Shown: positions 17,744 to 24,666 of the stretch, one piece after another
Position numbering within the stretch: the first letter of the stretch is position 1
Layout of the letters: the number at the start of each line of letters is the position of its first letter
From: Permianibacter sp046297695
GTDB lineage: Bacteria; Pseudomonadota; Gammaproteobacteria; Enterobacterales; Permianibacteraceae
Assembly (NCBI GenBank): GCA_046297695.1
Contig: JBKBHF010000009.1
Location: 32,651 to 96,650, forward strand
Length of the DNA: 64,000 nt
Direction: 5' to 3'
Made by a program: the position numbers and the translations under genes
Notes under the pieces: model-generated
What the model was told of the DNA's origin: nothing
The model's database searches: none
What the model saw: the letters and a program-made list of their open reading frames with translations, nothing else

Positions 17744-19834
17744 TTACACCACCTGATCCAGGCTGCTGCGCGTCAAACCGGGCAAAGCAAACTGCAGCAA
17801 GGTCAGCACCCGGGTCGCTTGCACCAACGGCCGTTTGAACAGCAGCAAAAGCATGCCGGCAGCGGCATCATCCGGCTGCAGCCACAGTGCCAGCAGCTCC
17901 TGTGCGTCCCGTCGCGCGAGCAACGCGTCATCCGGAAACTGGGCGTGTACCGCTGGCAAGTGCAAACTGGCGCTGCGCCGCAACTGTTGTGTCAGCCCCG
18001 ATGACAATGGCAGCGGCAGTTGTTCAAGCCAGGCGCCGGCCTGCCAATACTGTTGAATCTGCAATGCATCGTGATCATCGACCGACAAGATCATCACATC
18101 GTCGGCAGCAAGCGCTTCCGCCAAACGACTGAGCAACTGTCGCGGCGGCAGCGCCTGATTGACGTCGTGCTCCAATACCGCCAGCAAGCGCGCCTCCAAT
18201 TGCCGATCGGTGACATCCATCACCGTACCAGCCATGCTGCTCGGCTGACCCGCACTGTCGCGAAAAACCCGGCCGCGGCCTTCCAGCCAGCGCAACTGTC
18301 CATCACCCAAACGCATTTGGTGTTGCACCGAAAACACATCGCTATCGCCGCGCAAACTGGCGGCGATGGCCTGCTCAACCGTTGCCCGTTCGGGCGTCGG
18401 CAGTAACGCCAGATAACTTTCCATGCGACCGTCAAAACTGCCGGCGCCAAGGCCAAACAAACGCTCGACGTTGCCGGACCATTGCACACGTCCCGAGGCG
18501 ATCTGCCATTCCCAGAAACCGAATTCGGCGGCATTCATCGCCAACTGAAAGTGCTGTTGCGCTCGCTGCAGATCGTGCAGCTGCTGCTTGCTTGCCAGCA
18601 CCAGTTCCAGTTGTACACACGCCGCCGTCATCAGTTCGAGCAGAGCGCGATCCTCCCGGCGATGATCGGGACAAAAAAACTCCAGGACAAACATCAGCTG
18701 GTTGTTCCGAAACAATGGCACGGCGGCCGCGGTCCGCAAGCCGCAGCGCTCAGCAGCCGGCGCGCGCGGAAAATTACTGTCCAGCGTGACGTCACGCAGC
18801 CAGTGCGAATGACCGCTCTGCCAGACCCGGCCGGGCAAGCCGCGGCCACGCATGAAAGCAAAATCGCGGCTGGCCTGATGAAACGCCGCGAGTTCCGGCG
18901 CTTCCGTGAAGAACAAGTCGTGACAGATCAGAACGTCGCCTTCGGCACTGGGCTGCCAAATCTGCGCAAACGTCCACTCCCCGGCATGGCACAACCGCTT
19001 GAGAATCAACAACAGCGCGCTGTCCACATCAGCACAAAGGCTGACGTCCTGGGTCAGGGACTGCAGCAGTTGCCGACGCTCGGTCAGTCGCCGTGGCGCG
19101 CTGATATCGGTCAAACTCAGTAGCGCCAAAGCACCGGTTTCACTGTGCGGAAAGCCGACGTTCAGCTGTAACACCAACGGCGAGGCATCGGCTTGTTGAA
19201 GAACGAGTTCCGAGCTGAAGCGCGGCTGGCGATCGCGTATGGCCTGCAACAGATCGGCCAGCACCAGCGTCGATTCCGGACCAAACAGCCGATTGGCGAG
19301 TTTCAGGTTATCGGCACTGCCATGAATGCCCAGCAGGCGCCGGGCTTCCGGGTTGATGGCGGTCAGTCGTAACCGGCTGAGCGCCTGGGTATGCAATGTC
19401 GGCTGAGTTTGCAGCGCATGCCGCAGATCAACAATGCCCTGACGCTGCCAGCCATCCAACAGCTCCTCCAGCTCCCGATCATCAAACTCGATCAACGCGA
19501 GATTGGCACGATGAAACATGCGCCGGAAACGCGCCTCACTCTCGCGACTGGCGCGCAAGGCAAGGACCACGGTCAGCAATTGTCGGCGTACCAGCAGGAA
19601 CAGCAGCAGCGCCGTTACCGCAATGAAAACGATGCCCTTGAGGCTTTGCCAAAACGGCAATTCGGCAGCCGGCACCAGCATGGCCAGCAGTTGATCGGAC
19701 AGTAAAATCCACAACACGCCGAACGCCAGATAGGCCAGCACAACACGAAGGCTGCCCCGCAGCACGGCGCGGGGATGCAAGGGAGTGGCGAAGCGAGCAG
19801 CAGACACGAGCGCTGCATCATCGGCATTCGACAT
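17744..19834 (-). CDS. Membrane PAS/GAF sensor protein without recognised output domain
   Basis: A 696-residue protein with two transmembrane segments (about 30-52 and 66-83). A PAS-like region (about 95-250), a GAF domain (about 255-415; GRGLPGRVWQSG is typical), a PAS fold with PAC tail (about 430-545; FGFWEWQIASGRVQWS, AGTVMDVTDRQ) and a second GAF-like segment follow. The chain ends without a kinase, GGDEF, EAL, HAMP or chemotaxis signalling domain. It may pass signals by protein contact or be a shortened descendant of a diguanylate cyclase or kinase. It is convergent with the BepA-like gene. Confidence 0.8.
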   Translation of the reverse strand: MSNADDAALVSAARFATPLHPRAVLRGSLRVVLAYLAFGVLWILLSDQLLAMLVPAAELPFWQSLKGIVFIAVTALLLFLLVRRQLLTVVLALRASRESEARFRRMFHRANLALIEFDDRELEELLDGWQRQGIVDLRHALQTQPTLHTQALSRLRLTAINPEARRLLGIHGSADNLKLANRLFGPESTLVLADLLQAIRDRQPRFSSELVLQQADASPLVLQLNVGFPHSETGALALLSLTDISAPRRLTERRQLLQSLTQDVSLCADVDSALLLILKRLCHAGEWTFAQIWQPSAEGDVLICHDLFFTEAPELAAFHQASRDFAFMRGRGLPGRVWQSGHSHWLRDVTLDSNFPRAPAAERCGLRTAAAVPLFRNNQLMFVLEFFCPDHRREDRALLELMTAACVQLELVLASKQQLHDLQRAQQHFQLAMNAAEFGFWEWQIASGRVQWSGNVERLFGLGAGSFDGRMESYLALLPTPERATVEQAIAASLRGDSDVFSVQHQMRLGDGQLRWLEGRGRVFRDSAGQPSSMAGTVMDVTDRQLEARLLAVLEHDVNQALPPRQLLSRLAEALAADDVMILSVDDHDALQIQQYWQAGAWLEQLPLPLSSGLTQQLRRSASLHLPAVHAQFPDDALLARRDAQELLALWLQPDDAAAGMLLLLFKRPLVQATRVLTLLQFALPGLTRSSLDQVV

Positions 19835-19901
19835 GGACGCACGGCCAAGAATCAGGACACGCGTTCAGCCTATCACAAGCTTTACAGCCAGATGCAAACC
19901 A

Positions 19902-20924
19902 TCAGGGCGATGGCTGACTCGGATCAACCAAATCCTTGCTGTAAAGCACCCGGCCATTCTTGTCAACCACGATGGCCGAAACGTCACCGAGGCGGTTAAT
20001 GAGCGCCATGCCCGCATCCGGGCCACGGATGAAGAAGATCTTGGTCAGCGCATCGGCCGTGGTCGAATTGTTGGCAATGACGGAGACGCTCTGGCTCTCA
20101 ACTGCCGATTTGCCAGTCTTCGGGTTCAGGATGTGGTGTTGCCGGACGCCATTTTCATCGATGAAAAAGCGCTCATAATCGCCCGAGGTCGAAATGGCGA
20201 GATCGACCAGCGGTACAGACACCAACTGCCGTTGCCGATCGCGCGGATGGCGCACGGCAATAAACCACGGCCGGCCACCGCGATCACCGAGCACAAAGCT
20301 GTCGCCGCCGGCATTGACGAACGCGTGTTCGACACCATGGCGTTTCAGCAGCGCAATGGCACTGTCGACCGCATGGCCTTTGCCGATCCCGCCGAGATCG
20401 ATACGCACACCGGGTCGGGCAAACTTCACCGTCCGGTTCTTGTCATCGAGAATCAGATGCCGGTAATTGATGCCCGGCAAATGTTCGGCAATGGTCTTGT
20501 CATCCGGCTGCTTGCCGGCGCGATAGTCATACAGATAACCGACGCTGGAAAAAGTGATATCAAACGCGCCATCGGTCAGCTCGGAAAAGCGCACCGACGT
20601 TTTCAGCAAATCGAACAGTTCCTGGCTGATAGTCACCGGATGTGCGGCGGCTTCACGATTGACCTTCGACAGCTCGCTGGTTTCCTTGTACGGACTCATC
20701 GCCTCGTCGATGCGGCGCATGTCCGCCTCAACCAGCTGCAACAGCTGCTTGCCGACAACCACGTCCTCGTGCCACAGCTCGACTTTCGCCGTCGTGCCCA
20801 TGACGTTGTAATCATGGCTGTACCATTCGGCGCCCGCGCCGGTCGCAAACAGCAACGCTGCCAGAGCGGCAGCGTTGCGTCGTGCAAAGCCATGGGTACG
20901 GTCGAGGAACGCGTATGAACTCAT
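19902..20924 (-). CDS. apbE: FAD:protein FMN transferase ApbE
   Basis: Attaches FMN covalently to Thr/Ser of target flavoproteins such as NqrB/NqrC or RnfG. The 340-residue product has an N-terminal signal sequence ending near ATGAGA and the family motifs VMGTTAKVE, MSPYKETSELSKVN, GAFDITF, IDLGGIGKGHAVD, VNAGGDSF and TSGDYERFF. Its ATG overlaps the TGA of the TonB/AgmX-like gene, so it is translated with the envelope operon upstream. No obvious flavinylation target is encoded nearby. Confidence 0.93.
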   Translation of the reverse strand: MSSYAFLDRTHGFARRNAAALAALLFATGAGAEWYSHDYNVMGTTAKVELWHEDVVVGKQLLQLVEADMRRIDEAMSPYKETSELSKVNREAAAHPVTISQELFDLLKTSVRFSELTDGAFDITFSSVGYLYDYRAGKQPDDKTIAEHLPGINYRHLILDDKNRTVKFARPGVRIDLGGIGKGHAVDSAIALLKRHGVEHAFVNAGGDSFVLGDRGGRPWFIAVRHPRDRQRQLVSVPLVDLAISTSGDYERFFIDENGVRQHHILNPKTGKSAVESQSVSVIANNSTTADALTKIFFIRGPDAGMALINRLGDVSAIVVDKNGRVLYSKDLVDPSQPSP

Positions 20925-21865
20925 GTCGGGAAAAAGTCCATCCGATAAGTGTCTTTCCAGACCGAGCCGGCCGGACCGAAATCGATCTGACGGACTTTCG
21001 CCAGCAGCTTACGCTCCAATTCCGGATCATTCAGTTCACTGGAAACGATCTCGGCACTGCTGACCCGACCATCCGGCTGAATTTCCAGCCGAAACACCAC
21101 CTTGCCTTTCAGATCCGGATTGCTGCGCAGCGCCCGGTTATACAGCGCAAAAATGGCGGCCTTGGCATCGTCAAATCCACGCTGGATGTTTTCATCAGAG
21201 CGTCGGCTGCCGCCACCGCTACCGGTTTTCTCGCCGGCAGTTGCCGCCACAGTCGCTTCCGTTGCAATGCTTGACACCACTTGCGAGCTGCCGGTCGCCG
21301 CGATACCGCTGCCACTGCCGCGATCGACACTGGCCTTGGCGGTGACAATGCCGCCGCTACCAGCCTTGGCCCGATCACTGATCAGCGAGCGTTCATTGCT
21401 CAGACTCGGCGCCGCACCCGCAGCGCTGGCATCGGTCAACGGCTTGCCCGCTTTTGCAGCTGGCGCCGCTTCCGCGCGCAAATCGGCCAGTGCATCGAAC
21501 ACCGCCATGTGCTGCTTGGCGACTTCCTTGGCGGTCTTGACCGGTTTGTCCGGCTGCTTTTCTTCCGGCTTCGGTTTTTCCGGTTCCGGCGCCTTGGTTT
21601 CTTCCGGCTTCTTCTCTTCCGGCTTGGGCAGTTCCACCGGTGGAGGCGGAGGCAATTGTTTTTTCTCTACCACGAGTTTGACCAGCCGGTCCGGCACATC
21701 CGGCCGAATGACCCGTGGCGCCGGCGGCAGTTTGATCAGGGTAATCACCGTGCCGAGCACCAGCACGATGGCCAGCACGATCAGCAGCAAACGCCGGAAG
21801 CGACTCTCCTCCTCGGGTACCCGATCCCAAGGCAATAATGGCGATATTCGCATCATCGTAGCCAT
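20921..21865 (-). CDS. TonB-like energy transducer (AgmX/PglI C-terminal domain type)
   Basis: A 314-residue protein with one N-terminal membrane anchor (about 25-45) and a Pro/Glu/Lys-rich periplasm-spanning stretch (about 70-115). A low-complexity middle precedes a C-terminal TonB-like fold with FRLEIQPDGRVSSAEIVSSEL. It probably passes proton-motive-force-driven motion from the ExbB/ExbD complex to envelope partners. The C-terminal pattern is closer to AgmX/PglI-type proteins than to siderophore TonB. AAGGAG precedes the ATG; it follows exbD by four bases and overlaps apbE. Confidence 0.82.
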   Translation of the reverse strand: MATMMRISPLLPWDRVPEEESRFRRLLLIVLAIVLVLGTVITLIKLPPAPRVIRPDVPDRLVKLVVEKKQLPPPPPVELPKPEEKKPEETKAPEPEKPKPEEKQPDKPVKTAKEVAKQHMAVFDALADLRAEAAPAAKAGKPLTDASAAGAAPSLSNERSLISDRAKAGSGGIVTAKASVDRGSGSGIAATGSSQVVSSIATEATVAATAGEKTGSGGGSRRSDENIQRGFDDAKAAIFALYNRALRSNPDLKGKVVFRLEIQPDGRVSSAEIVSSELNDPELERKLLAKVRQIDFGPAGSVWKDTYRMDFFPT

Positions 21866-21869
21866 GTGC

Positions 21870-22355
21870 TTACTCCTTCTTCAGCACGGCCAGCGAGATG
21901 TCGGTGTACTGCGCATCAGCCAGGGTGTACATGATCTTTTTCAACAGGCGATACGGGATCGCCTTGTCGCCCATCACCAGCGCCGGGTTTTCGTTGGCTG
22001 CACCATCGGCAAACACCCGGTTGTCCCGTTGCAACACCAGTTCGGCACGCAGTGCCGGCAACAGATCTTCAGTGCTCTGCTCTGCCATCGCTGTTTTCAT
22101 GACCGGCCGACCCTGCACGATGATGTCGTCGCGGCTGACCATCACTACCAGGGCTTCTGCCGGCACCTTGTCGGCGAGCGACTCCGGCAAGGTGATTGAA
22201 TCGTTGCCCGGCAATTGCTGCTCGATATCCTGGTTCACCAACAGGAAGAACACCAGGATGGTGAAGATATCCATCATCGACGTCAGGCTGAGCGATGTCG
22301 CAGCAAAACGCTTGTGGTGCCGCTGCATGCGCTTGGCCCGGTGCGAAGCTTTCAT
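21870..22355 (-). CDS. exbD: ExbD/TolR-type biopolymer transport protein (second copy)
   Basis: A 161-residue protein with a basic N-terminus and one transmembrane helix. The helix carries the ion-coupling Asp in SMMDIFTILVFFLLV. A periplasmic domain ending in TDISLAVLKKE follows. Forms the force-generating unit with the ExbB-like protein. The ATG overlaps the stop of the preceding exbD (ATGA) and has GGAGGTG upstream. Confidence 0.9.
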   Translation of the reverse strand: MKASHRAKRMQRHHKRFAATSLSLTSMMDIFTILVFFLLVNQDIEQQLPGNDSITLPESLADKVPAEALVVMVSRDDIIVQGRPVMKTAMAEQSTEDLLPALRAELVLQRDNRVFADGAANENPALVMGDKAIPYRLLKKIMYTLADAQYTDISLAVLKKE

Positions 22356-22867
22356 GGCGCACCTCCGTTCGCCTCAACGGAGGTCGCGCTGCCCATCGAA
22401 ATCAATGGAAAGAGCTCGGCCTGCAACCAGTCATTGCCTTGCTTGACCTGATACATGCGAACGGCATCCATCGTTTGCACGATGTCGTCGTAGGACGTGT
22501 CTTCTTCCGCCAGCAGTGTGGCATCCAGCATGTCCGGAAAACGGGCCTTGACCTGCTGCAGGTATTCGTTCAAGCCCTTGTAATCGTGCTTGCCATCAAT
22601 CTGCGGAAAACTTTTCAGCACGCCACTGTTGCGATCGCCGACCTCCAACCGATCCGCACGCAGGCTGATCTCCAGCACAAGCGGCGGAACCTGTACATCT
22701 GCCGGTGCTTCGCCACCACCCGGTAACGACATGTCGAGTACCGTGATGCGCGAGAACACCGCCGTCGCCAGCAGGAACGGCACCAACACCACCATCAGGT
22801 TCATGAACGACGTCATGTCCAGATCGGAGTTGGCTTTGGTCCTGCGGCGGATACGCCGATGGAGCAT
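22352..22867 (-). CDS. exbD: ExbD/TolR-type biopolymer transport protein (first copy)
   Basis: A 171-residue ExbD/TolR-like protein. Its transmembrane segment is TSFMNLMVVLVPFLLATAVF. The expected ion-coupling Asp in the helix (MxDxxF) is replaced by Asn (FMNLM), with an Asp only before it (DLDMTS). This suggests a structural role beside the second ExbD, which keeps the Asp. The AglQ/AglS pair of Myxococcus is a comparable two-TolR arrangement. It lies 12 bp after the exbB-like gene. Confidence 0.87.
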   Translation of the reverse strand: MLHRRIRRRTKANSDLDMTSFMNLMVVLVPFLLATAVFSRITVLDMSLPGGGEAPADVQVPPLVLEISLRADRLEVGDRNSGVLKSFPQIDGKHDYKGLNEYLQQVKARFPDMLDATLLAEEDTSYDDIVQTMDAVRMYQVKQGNDWLQAELFPLISMGSATSVEANGGAP

Positions 22868-22879
22868 GGCTAGACTCCC

Positions 22880-23554
22880 TCAGGCACGCGGCGCGGCAGC
22901 TTGCGCACGCGCGGCCGCCGCTTCCCGATCGGTCTGCGCCTTGCGCACCAGGTTGGCGAATTTGACCGCGGCCATTTCCAGGCTGTCGACGATCTCCGAG
23001 GTTTGCGACTGCAGATAGGTGAACATCATCAACAGCGGGATCGCGGCCATCAGACCGAACGCCGTGGTGTTCATCGCCACCGCGATGGACGACGACAGCA
23101 GATTGGCCTTTTCCGCCGGGTTGGCGTTGGCAATGGCAGCAAACGCATCGATGAGGCCGATAATCGTACCGAGCAGACCCAGCAAGGTGGCCACGTTGGC
23201 GAACATCGAAATATAGCCAGTGCGCTTTTCCAGCCGCGGCATGATTTCCATCAAGCCTTCTTCCAGCGCCATTTCCAAATCTTCTGCGCGGCGAGCACTG
23301 CCGACACGTTGCAGACCATAGGCCACCATGCGGCCCAGCGCGGCGCCAGACTGATTGGCAATTTCATGGGCCTTGCGGAAATCACCGGCGTTGAGCGCCG
23401 GTTGCAGCGCCAGCCAGACCGACTGGTTACGGGTGCGTTCGCGGAACAGATAAATGAAGCGTTCCAGCGCAATCACGATACCAATCGCCATCACAATCGC
23501 GATAGGCCACATCCAGAAGCCGCCATCCTGAAAAAACTTGACCAAGACGCCCAT
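22880..23554 (-). CDS. exbB: ExbB/TolQ/MotA-type proton channel protein
   Basis: A 224-residue inner-membrane protein. Helix 1 is near residues 12-30 (FWMWPIAIVMAIGIVIALERF), and two later helices contain ATLLGLLGTIIGLIDAF and AMNTTAFGLMAAIPLLMMF, the conserved channel motifs of the family. With the two ExbD proteins it should form a proton-driven motor. AGGA precedes the ATG. It is followed directly by the exbD pair, tonB-like and apbE genes. Confidence 0.93.
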   Translation of the reverse strand: MGVLVKFFQDGGFWMWPIAIVMAIGIVIALERFIYLFRERTRNQSVWLALQPALNAGDFRKAHEIANQSGAALGRMVAYGLQRVGSARRAEDLEMALEEGLMEIMPRLEKRTGYISMFANVATLLGLLGTIIGLIDAFAAIANANPAEKANLLSSSIAVAMNTTAFGLMAAIPLLMMFTYLQSQTSEIVDSLEMAAVKFANLVRKAQTDREAAAARAQAAAPRA

Positions 23555-23593
23555 GTTGTTGTCCTCGTAATACGCTGCGTAAATAGGGAATGG

Positions 23594-24010
23594 TTAAGGT
23601 TGTGGCTCGGCAGCAGTCGCCGCGCCTTGAAGCTGTTCATGGTGCCGAACCGAACGCTCGAACACGACCGGATCAACGGGTGAAAACACTTCGTCCAGCA
23701 AGCCGCTGACATAAGGTTCAGCGGGCACGGCATCGAGCGTTTTCCACGGCACGATGTAGAGCACCTTTGGTGCTTCCTGGGTACCGGTAACGCTCATGCC
23801 GAGCTCGGACTGGCTGCCGGTCACGACCGGTTTGCCCGCCGGCGATTTCGCTGCCGCTTTACCGGCTTCAGATGCGCCAGTTTCAGCCGGTCGAGTTGCT
23901 GGTATTGCGGCATCGGTACGACTCGGCTCCGCGGCCTCGGCAACCGCTGCCGCACAAACCAGCAAGGCCATCACCAATAGCGACATGAACCCACCGCGCA
24001 GATGCATCAT
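23594..24010 (-). CDS. Small exported protein of unknown function
   Basis: A 138-residue product with a signal peptide (hydrophobic MSLLVMALLVCAAAVAEA) followed by an Ala/Pro/Thr-rich, probably unstructured stretch. A short conserved-looking segment PKVLYIVPWKTLDAVPAEPYV follows. I do not recognise a family. Its ATG overlaps the stop of the TPR lipoprotein gene (ATGA), so it belongs to the ExbB/ExbD/TPR operon and is probably a periplasmic accessory. Confidence 0.65.
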   Translation of the reverse strand: MMHLRGGFMSLLVMALLVCAAAVAEAAEPSRTDAAIPATRPAETGASEAGKAAAKSPAGKPVVTGSQSELGMSVTGTQEAPKVLYIVPWKTLDAVPAEPYVSGLLDEVFSPVDPVVFERSVRHHEQLQGAATAAEPQP

Positions 24011-24666
24011 GGCGTACCCGCCCCTTTATTGCTGCCCGCACGGCGACGCAGCTCCGTCACCCAGCCTTGCACTTGCTTGTCGTCACCAACGAGCGCGGCA
24101 TAGCGTTCCATGTGCTGCAAGGCAAGCTGTGGTTCGTTCAGATACAAATCGGCCAGCACGGCCAGATTACGGTGTGCCGGGGCATAGCCTTCGTCCGCTG
24201 CAATCGCCGCCAGATAGCTGGCCTTGGCATCGGCCATTTTGCCCTGCTCGCGCAACACCACGCCTTTCAGCGTCAACGCTCTCGCGTCGTTCGGTCGGTA
24301 TTGCAGGCTTTGTTCAATCAACGCCAACGCCGCCGGCAAATCTTTTTGCTCGCGCTTGATCAACGCGGCATTGAGCCAGGCCGAAACATGACCGGGCATG
24401 GCCTGCTGGACTGCCGCGTAGTGCGCCAGGGCCTGTTCCTTCTTGCCGGCCAACATCAGTTCGGCAGCCTGGTCCATCCGTTGCTGCAACGCAGCGGGCA
24501 AGGCCGGCAGGACTGCGGCAGGAGCGGCCGCTGCTGATGTTGACGTTGATGCCGGTGCCGTCGTCACTGCCGCCGGCTCCGGCGCCGGTTCGCTGACCGT
24601 CGGCGGTGTGTTGGCGCAAGCCGCGAGCAACAGCACCAACAGCAGTTCAGAACTGCGCTTCAACAT
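24007..24666 (-). CDS. TPR lipoprotein
   Basis: A 219-residue lipoprotein (lipobox LLAAC) with a Ser/Thr/Ala/Pro-rich linker (about 20-58) and three or four TPR units (about 60-190), for example ALAHYAAVQQAMPGHVSAWLN. It resembles small TPR proteins such as GltE/AglT in motility-type envelope machines; that assignment is inference. Its start overlaps the upstream TPR gene by 20 bp. Confidence 0.75.
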   Translation of the reverse strand: MLKRSSELLLVLLLAACANTPPTVSEPAPEPAAVTTAPASTSTSAAAAPAAVLPALPAALQQRMDQAAELMLAGKKEQALAHYAAVQQAMPGHVSAWLNAALIKREQKDLPAALALIEQSLQYRPNDARALTLKGVVLREQGKMADAKASYLAAIAADEGYAPAHRNLAVLADLYLNEPQLALQHMERYAALVGDDKQVQGWVTELRRRAGSNKGAGTP

